This document shows positions 53,770-64,000 of a DNA stretch of 64,000 nucleotides, in pieces. Both the position numbers and the translations under genes were made by a program. Every line of letters begins with the position of its first letter. The stretch's first letter is position 1. Location of the stretch: NCBI GenBank assembly GCA_018821435.1, contig JAHJME010000012.1, forward strand, positions 248,001-312,000, given 5' to 3'. This DNA is from Alphaproteobacteria bacterium (GTDB taxonomy: Bacteria > Pseudomonadota > Alphaproteobacteria > Caulobacterales > Caulobacteraceae). Under the pieces are notes generated by a model. The model saw nothing but the letters and a program-made list of their open reading frames with translations, made no database searches and was not told the DNA's origin.

Positions 53770-56075
53770 ATGGATCCCGGCTTCGAGCGGCGGGTCCTGG
53801 AGATTTTCGATGAGGTCATGGCGTGGCCTCCGGCCGGACGTGAGGCCGAGCTCGACCGCCGTCACGGCCGCGACCCGGCGCTGCTGGCGGCCGTCCGCCG
53901 GCTGATCGCCGCCGAGACCCGGTCCGACCTGCTGCCCACCCGGCCGCCCGAGCCGATCACCCCTTTCGACATCGCCCCGCCTGAGCGCATCGGCGCCTAT
54001 CGCCTCGCCGAGGAGATCGGCCGCGGCGGCATGGGCTTGGTCTATCGCGGCGAACGGATCGAGGGCGGCTTCGAACAGACCGTGGCCATCAAGCTGATGC
54101 GTGGCAGCCTGTTCTCCCAGGCCGCCGCCGACCAGTTCGCCCTGGAGCGGCGCATCCTGGCCCGCCTGCGCCACCCGCATATCACCCAGCTCTTCGACGG
54201 CGGCCTGACCGTCGACGGCCTGTCCTACATCGTCATGGAACTGGTGGACGGCCTGCCTATCACCGACCACGTCGAGGCGGCCGGCCTCGGCCTGCGCGAG
54301 CGCCTGGGCCTGTTCCGCGAGGTCTGCGCCGCAGTCGAGCACGCCCACGCCAACGGGGTGGTCCACGCCGACATCAAGCCCAGCAACGTGGTGGTCGATC
54401 GCGGCGTGGGCGTGAAGGTGCTGGACTTCGGCATCGCCGCCCTGATCGACGCCGACCGCGCCTCGCGGCCGCGCGCCGCCAGCGCCCGCTACGCCAGCCC
54501 GCAGCAGCAGGCCGGCGATCCGGCCGGCGCCGGCGACGACGTCTTCGCCCTGGGCATGCTGCTGCAGGACCTGGTCCCCGCCCCCGACCCCGAACTGGCC
54601 GCCGTCGCCGCCAAGGCTGTCGCGCCCCACATCGCCGACCGCTATCCCGGCGTCGGCGCGCTGTCCCGCGACGTCGAGCGCTGGCTGGCCCGCTATCCGG
54701 TCAGCGCGCGGCCGCCCAGCGCCGTGCGCTCGGCCGGACTGTTCAGCCGCCGACACCCATTCGCACTCAGCGCCGGCGCCCTGGCGACGGTCGCCCTGAT
54801 CCTGGGCCTCGTCGTCACCACCACGCTTTACCTTCGGGCCGAGGCGCGGTTCGGCCAGGTCCGCACCCTGGCGGTCTATCTGCTGGACGACTTGGTCCCC
54901 GCCCTGCAGCGCGCGCCGGGCACGGCGCCCCTCCGTCACAGCGTGGCCGACAGCGGCCGGGCCTACCTCGAGGCCCTGGACGCCGGCAGTTCCCGCGCCG
55001 ACATCCAGATGGAGGTCGCCCAGGGTTATGCCCGGATGGGCGAGGCGCTGACCCAGGTGGCCGGCAATTCCGTCGGCGACATCGACGCCGGCAAGGCCGA
55101 CCTGGCGCGGGCCGAGGCGGCGTTGCGCCAGCTGGTGAACGGCCCGCACCGCACCGACGCCGCCGAGCTCAGCCTGGTGCGCACCCTCAACGCCCGCGGC
55201 GGCGTGCTCCAGAACATCGACAACGACAAGGCCGCCGCCACGCGCGTTTACGCGGAGGCCTGCCGCCGGGCCGACGACCTGATCCGGCGCACCCCCGCCA
55301 GCGCGCCGGCCCGCATGCTCAAGCTGGACTGCAGGCTGGGCCAGGCCAACCTCATGGACTACGAGGGCGAGTTCGCCCCGATGCCGGCCTTGCTGGAGGA
55401 GACGATCGCCGGCTACCGCGCCCTGCCGCCCGGCGCCGATCCCGACGACGTGGCCCTGGGCCTGGCGCGCGCCTACACCCTGCTGGGCGACGCGCGGTAC
55501 TTCCTGGGCAGCCCGCCCGACGCGCTCAGCCTGTACCAACAGTCCGCCCAGGTGCTGGAGACGGCCCACGCCCAGCGGCGCGACGTGCGCATGCTGTCGC
55601 CGCTCGCCTACGCCCAGTTCAACATGTCCAGCACGCTGCAGGAGTTGAAGCGGCCCAAGGAAGAGCTCGCCACCATCGAGCGGGGGGTCGAGGTCTCCAC
55701 CCTGTTGAACGCGGTCGAGCGCAGTCCCCAAGCCACCCACGTCGACAATATCGTGCGCATGCAGCGCGCCGTGGCCCTGTCACACAACGGCCGCCATGCC
55801 GAAGCCATCGCCGCGGCCCTCGCCAGCCTGGCCAGTCGCCGCGCCGCCGCCGCCGCGCGCCCCGAGGACTACAACGCCGCCCGCACCGTCGCCGTCGGCA
55901 TGACCCCGCTCGGCGACATCTACCTGGCCGCCGGCCGCCGGCGCGAGGCCTGCGGCGCCTACCAGGAGGCCCGCCACACCTGGCTGGCGCTCAAGAGCCG
56001 CGTGGGCTTGAACGGCTTCGACGACGGCCCCGGTCTGGTCGAGATCGAAGGTAAGGTGAAGGGCGCCTGCGCGGC

Positions 56076-56079
<4 letters not shown>
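53770..56079 (+). CDS. Transmembrane Ser/Thr protein kinase with TPR-like C-terminus
   Basis: A 769-residue kinase paired with the preceding ECF sigma gene. The kinase domain (about 75-310) has GRGGMGLVYRG, VAIKLMR, catalytic loop HADIKPSNV and DFG in VLDFGIA. The HRD arginine is alanine, and the APE glutamate is glutamine (YASPQQQ). One transmembrane helix lies at about 332-356. The C-terminal 400 residues are helical TPR-like repeats, which should lie in the periplasm and act as sensor. It is likely to phosphorylate the neighbouring sigma factor; stimulus unknown. Confidence 0.9.
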
Positions 56080-56754
<675 letters not shown>

Positions 56755-56762
<8 letters not shown>

Positions 56763-58050
56763 AGCGAAGCGCCTCCACCGGATCGAGACGCGAGGCCCGC
56801 CACGACGGCGGCAGGGTGGCCAGGAAGCTCATGCCCAGGGACCACGACACGATCAGCAGGACCTCGCTCCAGTCCACCTTCGCCGGGATACGCGACAGGT
56901 AGTAGACGTCGGACGAGAACACCGCCTGGCCGGTGACGTACTCGACCACGCCCTGGATCGGGCCGATGTAGATGCAGAACAGCGTGCCGATCGCCAGGCC
57001 CGCCAGGGTGCCCAGGGCGCCGACGCCGGCGCCGGCCATGAAGAAGATCCGCAGGATCGAGCCCTGCCCGGCGCCCATGGTCCGCAGGATGGCGATGTCG
57101 CGGCCCTTGTTCTTCACCAGCATCACCAGGCCCGAGATGATGTTCATCGCCGCGATGGCCACCAGCAGCATCAGGATCAGCCGCATCACGCTGCGCTCGA
57201 CCTTCAGCGCGCCCCAGAAAGAGCTGTCGCGCTGGGTCCAGTCGTTGACGATGGCGCCCGGGCCCGCGGCCTTGTTGATCGCCGCCTTCATCCGCTCGGC
57301 GTGGTCCGGGTCGGTGACCCGCACCTCGATGGCGTCGGCGGTGTCCTCGCGCCCGAAGAACAGCTGGGCCTGGGCCAGCGGCATGTAGATGTAGGCTTGG
57401 TCGTACTGGCTCATGCCGACGCTGAACGTGGCGCCGACGGTGTAGGCCTTCTGCAGTGGGGTGCCGCCAAACGCGGTGGCGCCGCCCGAGGGCGAGATCA
57501 GGGTCAGGGTGTCGCCCGGCCGCACGCCCAGCGACTGGGCCAGCCGCTCGCCCACGACCACGACATCGCCGCCGAACTCGCCGTCGCCGAAGCCCTTGAG
57601 CGAACCCTTGGTGATGTTGCCCGCCACCAGCTTGGTGCCGCGCAGGTCGACCGGACGGATGCCGCGCACTAGCGCGCCGGTGATCTGGCTGGGGCCGATG
57701 GCGATGGCCTGGGCCTCGACGATCGGGGCGGCCTGGGTCACCCCCGGCACCTTCAGGATGGCGGCGGCGGCCCGGTCGCGCTCGGCGCCGTCCAGCACGC
57801 CGCCGGTGACGAACACATGGCCCTGGAAGCCCAGGATCCGGCCCAATAGCTCGCTGCGGAACCCGTTCATCACCGACATCACGATGATCAGCGTCGCCAC
57901 CGCCAGCATGATACCGACGAACGAGATGATCGAGATCAGCGCCACGCCGCCCTGGTGCTTCTTGGCGCGCAGATAGCGGCCGGCGAGCATCCGTTCCCAC
58001 AGGCCGAACGGCCGCGCACGGCCCCCGGCGACGGCGGGGTGGTCGCTCAT
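56755..58050 (-). CDS. lolC: Lipoprotein-releasing ABC transporter permease LolC/LolE
   Basis: A 431-residue inner-membrane permease with four transmembrane helices (about 35-60, 280-305, 325-350 and 385-405) and a large periplasmic domain after the first. FVGIMLAVATLIIVMSVMNG and the terminal DPVEALRYE are family-specific. As in other alphaproteobacteria, a single permease probably forms a homodimer with LolD. Lies between proS and lolD. Confidence 0.94.
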
Positions 58051-58085
58051 CCTCCCGCGCTCCTGACGGAGCTTCGGAGGACCTG

Positions 58086-58111
58086 TCCTGCGAAGCCTTG
58101 GCGAAGCAGGA
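58086..58111. repeat. Short palindrome between proS and lolC
   Basis: TCCTGC and GCAGGA arms enclose GAA internal loops on both sides and an inner three-base stem (58086-58111). It lies just after the proS stop. It looks like a dispersed short palindrome rather than a terminator, as there is no T-run. Confidence 0.45.
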
Positions 58112-59428
58112 TCACCCGATGATGGCCTTCAGCGCGGCGTCCAGCGGCAGGGTCTGGCGCTCGCCGGTGGCGCGGGTCTTCAGCTCGACCACACCGTCGG
58201 CCAGGCCCTTGGGGCCAATGATCAGCTGCTGCGGGATGCCGACCAGGTCGGCGGCCGCGAACTTGCCGCCCGGCCGCTCGTCGCGATCGTCGTACAGCGG
58301 GTCCAGGCCAGCGTCGGTCAACGCCTTGTAGGCCGTCTCGCAGGCTGCGTCGCAGCCGGCGTCGCCGGCGCGCAGGTTCAGCACCGCCGCGCCGAACGGC
58401 GCCACGCTGGCCGGCCAGATGATCCCGGCGGCGTCGTGACTTGCCTCGATGATCGCGGCCACCAGGCGCGAGACGCCAACGCCGTACGAGCCCATGTGCA
58501 CCGGCGCGTCCTTGCCGTCCGGCCCGGTCACGTGCGCCTTCATCGGCTTCGAGTACTTCTCGCCGAAATAGAAGATATGGCCGACCTCGATGCCCCGGGC
58601 GGTCATCCGCTTGTCTTCGGGCATCGCCGCGAACCGGGCGGCGTCGTGCATCTCGTCCGACGCCGAATAGAGGCTGGTGCGGCGGGCGACTTCGGGCTCC
58701 AGGTCGCCGTCCCAGTCCACGTCGGGACCGGGCGCGCCCATTTCCACCAGGTCGCGGTGGGCGAAGACCTCGCTCTCGCCGGTGTCGGCCAGGATCATGA
58801 ACTCGTGGCTCAGGTCGCCGCCGATGGGACCGGGGTCGGCCTTCACCGGGATCGCCTTCAACCCCAGCCGCGCATAGACGTTGAGGTAGGCCAGGAACAT
58901 CCGGTTGTACGACTTGCGCGCCGCCGCCTCGTCCACGTCGAACGAATAGGCGTCCTTCATCAGGAACTCGCGCCCGCGCATCACCCCGAACCGGGGCCGG
59001 CGTTCGTCGCGGAACTTCCACTGGATGTTGTAAAGATTCTTCGGCAAGTCCTTGTACGACTTGATATAGCTGCGGAAGATGTCGGTCACGACCTCCTCGG
59101 CCGTGGGTCCGTACAGCAGATCGCGGTCGTGGCGATCCTTGATGCGCAGCATCTCGTCGCCATAGGCGTCGTAGCGGCCGCTCTCGCGCCACAGGTCGGC
59201 CAGCTGCAGGGTCGGCATCAGGATCTCGATGGCCCCGGCGCGGTTCATCTCCTCGCGCACGACCTGCTCGATCTTCTTCAGCACCTTCAGACCCAGCGGC
59301 AGCCAGGCGTAGATCCCGGACGCTTCCTGCCGGATCAGACCGGCGCGCAGCATCAACTGGTGCGAAACGATCTGCGCATCCGCGGGCGCGTCGCGAAGGA
59401 TCGGCATGAAGTATCGCGAAAGGCGCAT
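58112..59428 (-). CDS. proS: Prolyl-tRNA synthetase, short alphaproteobacterial form
   Basis: A 438-residue class II synthetase. Motif 2 ([21 protein letters not shown] is split here as [17 protein letters not shown]) and motif 3 ([16 protein letters not shown]) are clear, and the anticodon-binding domain is C-terminal. It lacks the about 180-residue insertion that edits mischarged Ala in E. coli, as in other alphaproteobacteria and mitochondria. Trans-editing by a separate YbaK/ProX protein would then be expected elsewhere. Follows DUF1467 in the same orientation. Confidence 0.97.
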   Translation of the reverse strand: MRLSRYFMPILRDAPADAQIVSHQLMLRAGLIRQEASGIYAWLPLGLKVLKKIEQVVREEMNRAGAIEILMPTLQLADLWRESGRYDAYGDEMLRIKDRHDRDLLYGPTAEEVVTDIFRSYIKSYKDLPKNLYNIQWKFRDERRPRFGVMRGREFLMKDAYSFDVDEAAARKSYNRMFLAYLNVYARLGLKAIPVKADPGPIGGDLSHEFMILADTGESEVFAHRDLVEMGAPGPDVDWDGDLEPEVARRTSLYSASDEMHDAARFAAMPEDKRMTARGIEVGHIFYFGEKYSKPMKAHVTGPDGKDAPVHMGSYGVGVSRLVAAIIEASHDAAGIIWPASVAPFGAAVLNLRAGDAGCDAACETAYKALTDAGLDPLYDDRDERPGGKFAAADLVGIPQQLIIGPKGLADGVVELKTRATGERQTLPLDAALKAIIG

Positions 59429-59512
59429 TGGAATCCCGTCAGATCAGGCAAGGGTGCCCTGATACCCTTGCCGGGAGAACCTTGGCAACGATGAGGCGGC
59501 CGGGCCCGGTCC

Positions 59513-59773
59513 TCAGTAGGTGCTGGGGAAGCTCGGCAGGGTCACCAGGCGCAGCTTGATCACGATCGCCAGGGCGATGAACAGGACGATCGAGATCAGG
59601 GTCGTGGTGATGAACTTCTTCTTCAGCTTGGGATCCACCGGCGCGCCGGGATCGCCGCCGTCGCCTTTGTCGATCCCCGCCTCCGCATGGCTGGTCACAC
59701 CGATGGGCAGGACCGCGAAGAGCACGGTCCACCAGATGGTCAGGAAGATCGCGACGGAGGTGAACGGTCCCAT
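59513..59773 (-). CDS. DUF1467 family membrane protein
   Basis: An 86-residue protein with two transmembrane helices (about residues 5-25 and 55-78) joined by a polar loop with charged GDGGDPGAPVDPKLKKKF. The first segment FLTIWWTVLFAVLPIGV is characteristic of DUF1467, conserved in alphaproteobacteria next to mce and proS. Function unknown. Its ATG overlaps the stop of mce by one base. Confidence 0.9.
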   Translation of the reverse strand: MGPFTSVAIFLTIWWTVLFAVLPIGVTSHAEAGIDKGDGGDPGAPVDPKLKKKFITTTLISIVLFIALAIVIKLRLVTLPSFPSTY

Positions 59774-60195
59774 CAGTGGGCGCCTTTCGGGGTTTCCATG
59801 AGTTCGACCAGGACGCCGCCCATGTTCTTCGGATGCACGAAGATCACCGGGGTGCCGTGCGCGCCGATCCGCGGCTTGCCGCCGTTCAGCACTGCGGCGC
59901 CCTTGGCGACCAGATCGTCGCGCGCCGCCTCGATGTCGGCGACCTCAAAGCAGATGTGATGCTGGCCGCCGGCCGGGTTCTTCTCCAGGAAGCCCTTCAG
60001 CGGCGAGGCGTCGCCGTGCGGCTCGATCAGCTCGATCTGACTGTTCGGCAGGTCGACGAAACAGACCCAGACGCCCTGCTCGGGCATGGCGAATTTCTCG
60101 CCGATCTTCGTGGCGCCCAGCATGTCGCGGTACATGGCGACCGACTGTTCGATGGAGGGCGTGGCGACGCCCACGTGGTTCAGTTTCCCGATCAT
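59773..60195 (-). CDS. mce: Methylmalonyl-CoA epimerase
   Basis: A 140-residue VOC-fold epimerase that interconverts (R)- and (S)-methylmalonyl-CoA in propionate and branched amino-acid breakdown. Metal ligands visible are His7 (KLNHVGVA), His in HHICFEVAD and Glu in VLVELMETP; the conserved IELIEP motif is also present. ATG at 60195 fits; longer reading adds unrelated codons. Co-transcribed with DUF1467. Confidence 0.93.
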   Translation of the reverse strand: MIGKLNHVGVATPSIEQSVAMYRDMLGATKIGEKFAMPEQGVWVCFVDLPNSQIELIEPHGDASPLKGFLEKNPAGGQHHICFEVADIEAARDDLVAKGAAVLNGGKPRIGAHGTPVIFVHPKNMGGVLVELMETPKGAH

Positions 60196-60250
60196 CCGGT
60201 GCCTATACGCCGCCCCGCGCCTCGGCGCGAGATGCCCTCGGGTCATACTT

Positions 60251-60406
60251 TCACCGTGTCATCCCGGTTTTCGCCGGAGGCGAAAGACCGGGACCCCGAT
60301 GTGTTGAGCCAGCCGATCTATCGCGGTGTCGCCGCCGCGAGCCATTTTCAGCGTCGGTGATCGGGGTCCCGGTCTTCGCGTTCCGCGAAACCGGGATGAC
60401 AGGTGA
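60251..60406. repeat. Large inverted repeat, MITE/BIME-like
   Basis: Two arms of about 48 bases, 60251-60300 and 60360-60406, are almost perfect inverted copies with a few one-base gaps, separated by about 60 bases. The core includes GTCATCCCGG, a widely dispersed proteobacterial palindrome type. It occupies the divergent-free gap between the CoA-transferase stop and the mce start. Confidence 0.85.
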
Positions 60407-60409
60407 GAC

Positions 60410-62635
60410 TTAGAACACGGCCCCCACCGCCATCAGCGCCGCGATGCGCTCCGGCGCGATCCCGTACGCGCTCAGGATCGCCGCCGAATGCTCCGCAAGG
60501 TCCGGCGTCGGGTGGCTGAACCCGCTGGGCGTACGCGAGAAGGTGGCGTAGCTACGCGCGGTGATCATCGGCCCGAGGCGCGGGTGATCCCAACCCTCGA
60601 CGAAACCGTTCTCGGCGAGCCACGGATCGTCCAAAGCCTCGCCGCCCCGGATCACCGGCGCGGCCGCTACGCCGGCGGATCGAAGCGCGACGAGTATCTC
60701 CGCCCTCAGCCGCTCGGCCAGCGTCGCTTCGATCCGACCCGCCAGGTCGCTATCGCGCGCCGCCGCCAGCGGCTCGGACCCGAGGTCTATCCCCAGCACC
60801 CGACCCACCGCCAGCGCCGCTGCCTCGGTCTCCGCCACCAGCCCGATCCAGCCATCGGCGCAGGCGTAATAGCGGTGCAGCGCCGAGACGCCTAAGCAGT
60901 CCACGCCGCCCAGGTCGTTCGCCGGCCGGCCCCCGTAGGTCACCATCTCGCCCAGCTGGAACAGCAGGCTCTGGGCCATCAGGCTGGTCAGCACCTCCTG
61001 CCCCTCCCCGGTGCGTTCGCGGGCGTTCAGCGCCGTGATCACCGCGCCCGCCACGGTCGCTGCCGTGGCGATGTCGTTGACCGCGATGGTGTGGAGGATC
61101 GGATCGCCGTCCCCGCCCTGCGCCGCCATCATCCCGCCCTCGGCCTGCAGCAGGGGATCGAACCCCGGCAGCGCCGCCCGGGGCCCGCTCTCGCCATAGG
61201 CGTTGATCGAGCACGAGATGATCCGCGGGTTCGCCGCCTTCAGCGCCGCATAGTCGATCCCCAGCCGCCCGCGCACGCCCAGCCGGTAGTTGTCGATCAC
61301 AACATCGGCCGTTGCCACCATCTCCAGGAACAGCGCCCGCGCCTCGGGCGTCTTCAGGTTCAGCCCCAGACCCCGGACGCCCCGGTTGTAGGCCAGGAAC
61401 TGCGAGCCGTCGGAGCGGAACGGATCGGCCTCGCGCGGCTCGATCTTGGTCACCTCCGCGCCGAGCTGGGCCAGGATCGAGCCCGCATAGGCGCCGGCGA
61501 TCACCGTGCCCAGGTTCAGCACCCTCACCCCCGCCAGCGGCTGGCCGCCGACCGGCGATCCGGCCAGCGCGGTCTTCGCGGGCCACGCCGGCGCGACGGC
61601 GGCCTGCGGCAAGCTCCGGATGCTGGCCGGCGTGGCGCTGAACCGGGTCGAAGGCGCCGGCATCGCCACGTCACCCAATGTCGGATGGGCCAGCACCGTC
61701 CGCAGCCCGCCCTCGGCCACCGCCGCGCCGGCGAACCAGGCCTCGCGCCGCCCGATCGGTGCGCAGGGCACGTCGTTCGCCCGGAGCGCCTCCAGCCATT
61801 CGTCCCGCGTGCGGCTGAGGAACATGCCCTCCAGCAGGTCGCGGGCGGCCAGCATGTCCGCCTCCAGCGCGTCGAATGCGTCCTCCAGGTCCAGCACCTG
61901 GAAGACTTTGCGGTAGAAGTTCGTGAACAGCGTCCCCAGGAAGAACCACTCCCGATCGGCGCACTGATAGAGCCGGTAGCGGGGGTTGGACCCGGGCGGG
62001 GTCCCGCGCGGCAGCGGCGCCTCGCCCAGGATCAGCGACGGCGGCGCGGCCTCCGCCGACCCGTGCAGCCCGCTGACCGTCAGCGCCTGGCCCCGGCCGC
62101 TGCGGCCGCGCTCGTACAGCGCCGCCCCGATGGCGCCTGCCCCCAGCACCGCCTGCGAATACCAGGCGATCGGCAGCACCAGATGGATCGGCTTGTCCTC
62201 CCAGGCGCCCTGCCGGAACGCCACGCCCGTCAGGCCCGCCAGCAGGCTGTGATGCGCCGGCAGGTCGCTCCACGCGCCAGCGGTCCCGTAAGGCGGCATC
62301 CAGGCATGGACCAGCGCCGGATGCGCGGCCGTCAGCGTCGCCCCGTCCAGCCCCAACGCCTCCAGCCGGCCGGGTGCATGGTCGAACAGCGCCACGTCCG
62401 CCCCGGCGATGAGCGCCTTGGCCGCCGCCAGTCCTTCAGGCGTCTCCAGGTCCAGGGACACGACCTGCTTGTTGCGGTTCCAGGCCAGGTAGCCGGGATG
62501 ATCTTTCATCCGGTCGCCGCCCGGCGGTTCCACCTTGACCACCTCGGCCTCGAAGTCGCCCAGCAGCATGGCGGCCATCGGCCCGGCCACGCCCTGGCTG
62601 AAATCGGCGATCCGAACGCCCCGATACGCGGACAT
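60410..62635 (-). CDS. Fused tandem class III CoA-transferase (CaiB/BaiF)
   Basis: A 741-residue protein with two complete family III CoA-transferase domains: about 1-370 (opening YRGVRIADFSQGVAGPMAA) and about 385-741 (opening LAGVRVLNLGTVIAGAYAG). The catalytic aspartate that carries the acyl is present in the second half (AVNDIATAA) but aligned with tryptophan in the first (PIAWYSQAV). Most relatives are single-domain homodimers, so the fusion probably forms an internal dimer with one active site. Substrate unknown. ATG at 62635. Divergent from an aldo/keto reductase. Confidence 0.88.
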   Translation of the reverse strand: MSAYRGVRIADFSQGVAGPMAAMLLGDFEAEVVKVEPPGGDRMKDHPGYLAWNRNKQVVSLDLETPEGLAAAKALIAGADVALFDHAPGRLEALGLDGATLTAAHPALVHAWMPPYGTAGAWSDLPAHHSLLAGLTGVAFRQGAWEDKPIHLVLPIAWYSQAVLGAGAIGAALYERGRSGRGQALTVSGLHGSAEAAPPSLILGEAPLPRGTPPGSNPRYRLYQCADREWFFLGTLFTNFYRKVFQVLDLEDAFDALEADMLAARDLLEGMFLSRTRDEWLEALRANDVPCAPIGRREAWFAGAAVAEGGLRTVLAHPTLGDVAMPAPSTRFSATPASIRSLPQAAVAPAWPAKTALAGSPVGGQPLAGVRVLNLGTVIAGAYAGSILAQLGAEVTKIEPREADPFRSDGSQFLAYNRGVRGLGLNLKTPEARALFLEMVATADVVIDNYRLGVRGRLGIDYAALKAANPRIISCSINAYGESGPRAALPGFDPLLQAEGGMMAAQGGDGDPILHTIAVNDIATAATVAGAVITALNARERTGEGQEVLTSLMAQSLLFQLGEMVTYGGRPANDLGGVDCLGVSALHRYYACADGWIGLVAETEAAALAVGRVLGIDLGSEPLAAARDSDLAGRIEATLAERLRAEILVALRSAGVAAAPVIRGGEALDDPWLAENGFVEGWDHPRLGPMITARSYATFSRTPSGFSHPTPDLAEHSAAILSAYGIAPERIAALMAVGAVF

Positions 62636-62754
62636 CTGCGGCGGCCCTCCCCGGCCGAACCGGCCGCGCGGTTTCCGCGTCTCGCCGCCGGCCATCAAAC
62701 CCGGCCTTCGAACCCGCGGCAACATGCTAGCCTCCGGAAAACGGGAGGACGCGG

Positions 62755-63729
62755 ATGCGCACGGCCATACTGGGACCGCTTGGCGAGGTCAGCCGCCTGG
62801 CGCTGGGCGGCGGCGGCATCGGCCAGATCTGGGGCGAGACCTCGCGGGAGGAGGCGCAGGCCACCCTGCACGCCGCCCTCGACGCCGGGATCACCCTGCT
62901 GGACGCCGCACCGATCTACCGCAACTGCGAGGCCTTCATCGGCGAGACCTTCGACGGCCGCCTGCCCGACGGCGTGAAGATCACCACCAAATGCTATCTC
63001 GGCACGCCGCCGCCCGGCGAGACCGCCGCGCGCCTGACCCAGTCGCTGGAGGCCAGCCTGGCGGCCATGCGCCTATCCCGCGCGGACTTGTTCTTTCTGC
63101 ACTCGAACCTGCACCTGGACGGCTTCGCCTACGCCCATGGCGACGACAGCAAGGACCGCTTCTCCACCAGCTGGTCGATCTATGAGACGGAAGTCGTCCC
63201 GGCGTTCGAGGCGCTGAAGGCCCAGGGCCGCATCGGCGCGTGGGGCATCACCGGCATCGGCGTGCCCACCGCCGTGCTGCGGGCGCTGGACCACACCCCC
63301 GCCCCCGACGTCGTCCAGGCCATCGCCAATCTGATGGACAGTCCCGGCGCCCTGAAGCGCTACGCCGAACCCGCCCGGCCCCGCCAGATCGCCGCGACAG
63401 CCAAGGCGCGGGGTGTGGGCGTCATGGGCATCCGCGCGGTGCAGGCCGGCGCGCTCACGTCCGCCATCGACCGCGAGCTGTCGGCCAACAGCCTGGATCG
63501 CGCCGACTACGACCGCGCCCAGTCCTTCCGCGCGCTCTGCGCCCGCTGGGGCGAGGATCCGGCCGGCGTAGCCCACCGCTACGCGCTCAGCCTGCCCGAT
63601 ATCGACACCGTGGTCTTGGGGGTAAAGAACCGCGCCGAGTTGGACCAGTGCGTCGCGGCGGAGGCCGCCGGCCCGCTCGAGCCTGCCCAGATGGCCGAGA
63701 TCGACGCCCTGGGTCTGGCTCCGGCCTAG
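62755..63729 (+). CDS. Aldo/keto reductase
   Basis: A 324-residue TIM-barrel oxidoreductase using NADPH. The catalytic residues are visible: Asp and Tyr in LLDAAPIYRN, Lys in KITTKCYLG and His in LFFLHSNLHLD. The C-terminal part is typical of the family of sugar/aldehyde reductases in which substrates are not predictable. Divergent from the CoA-transferase with a 119-base gap and convergent with RNase J (four-base overlap). The pair seems inserted between rnj and mce. Confidence 0.9.
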   Translation: MRTAILGPLGEVSRLALGGGGIGQIWGETSREEAQATLHAALDAGITLLDAAPIYRNCEAFIGETFDGRLPDGVKITTKCYLGTPPPGETAARLTQSLEASLAAMRLSRADLFFLHSNLHLDGFAYAHGDDSKDRFSTSWSIYETEVVPAFEALKAQGRIGAWGITGIGVPTAVLRALDHTPAPDVVQAIANLMDSPGALKRYAEPARPRQIAATAKARGVGVMGIRAVQAGALTSAIDRELSANSLDRADYDRAQSFRALCARWGEDPAGVAHRYALSLPDIDTVVLGVKNRAELDQCVAAEAAGPLEPAQMAEIDALGLAPA

Positions 63730-64000
63730 ATCCTCAGCACCGTCGTCTCGACGACCGGCCGCCGGCCCCATATCCGCTGGCTGGCCTTCTTCACGCCGCG
63801 CGAGATGGCCTTCTCGATATTCTCGTCCATTTCCAGATCGTGGCCCTTCAGCCGCTTCAGCGAATGCTCCGCCTCGTCGGCCAGGGTGTTCAACACGTCG
63901 TCCAGGTGCTCTTCGTTCTCGGTGGGCAGGCCCAGCGCCCGCACCTGCGGCCCGCTGACGATCTTGCCCCGCTCGTCCAGCACGACCGACACCGCCAACA
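63726..64000 (-). CDS. rnj: Ribonuclease J, C-terminal fragment
   Basis: The last 91 codons of a protein running off the window. The segment (VSVVLDERGKIVSGPQVRA, then a charged helix, then WGRRPVVETTVLRI) matches the C-terminal domain of RNase J and related metallo-beta-lactamase ribonucleases. These act as 5' exonuclease and endonuclease in RNA processing. The catalytic HxHxDH domain lies outside the window. Confidence 0.88.
   Translation of the reverse strand, partial: LAVSVVLDERGKIVSGPQVRALGLPTENEEHLDDVLNTLADEAEHSLKRLKGHDLEMDENIEKAISRGVKKASQRIWGRRPVVETTVLRI

Overview
The window is high-GC chromosomal DNA from an alphaproteobacterium, most likely Caulobacteraceae (Caulobacter or Phenylobacterium-like). 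This rests on the gene order (lpxD-fabZ-lpxA-lpxI-lpxB next to gltA-gltX-comEC-lexA; rnj, mce, DUF1467, proS, lolCD and dnaE near one another), the E1-beta subunit of pyruvate dehydrogenase with its own lipoyl domain, LpxI instead of LpxH, a short ProRS without the insertion domain, SOS boxes of the GTTC-N7-GTTC type, and two PEPxxWA-CTERM proteins. The genus is inference. No rRNA, tRNA, CRISPR, insertion sequence or prophage was recognised, and no gene-free stretch exceeds about 270 bases.

Region by region. 1-6531 (minus strand) holds ftsB, enolase and the pyruvate dehydrogenase operon pdhA-pdhB-(GFA protein)-pdhC-gpx-lpd; lpd is cut by the window edge. 6653-14925 mixes single genes (enoyl-CoA hydratase relative, Tat-exported PhoX-like protein, L32, MAPEG, DUF1330, CTP synthase, SecG, GNAT, VOC) and a TetR regulator-hydrolase pair separated by a perfect 28-base palindrome. 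14909-24061 has tpiA, ppiD and the tryptophan genes, with ppiD-trpE translationally coupled and trpGDC separated from trpE by a small accessory block (hypothetical, SugE-type guanidinium exporter, OprP-like porin, small membrane protein). 24181-32090 has autoregulated lexA, ASCH protein, comEC, a convergent pair of PEPxxWA-CTERM proteins, gltX and gltA.

32087-46967 is a long minus-strand envelope and translation block: rpsB-tsf-pyrH-frr-uppS-cdsA-dxr-rseP-bamA-skp-lpxD-fabZ-lpxA-lpxI-lpxB. It moves from ribosome and tRNA-independent translation factors through undecaprenyl and phospholipid precursors to outer-membrane assembly and lipid A. 47149-51588 has two small secreted proteins, the replicative polymerase DnaE, and immediately upstream of dnaE a 29-codon membrane peptide gene behind a perfect SOS box; I interpret this as a SidA-type SOS division inhibitor. 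51710-64000 has a VOC protein, a nucleoside hydrolase, a paired ECF sigma factor and TPR-containing Ser/Thr kinase, lolD/lolC, proS, DUF1467, methylmalonyl-CoA epimerase, a fused two-domain class III CoA-transferase, an aldo/keto reductase, and the 3' end of the RNase J gene.

Most of the window is core metabolism and envelope biogenesis. The parts most worth attention are the SOS-controlled 29-residue peptide in front of dnaE, the possible guanidine-responsive leader of sugE, the ECF-kinase pair with an unusual kinase active site, the CoA-transferase fusion whose first half has lost its catalytic aspartate, and the palindromic intergenic repeats.
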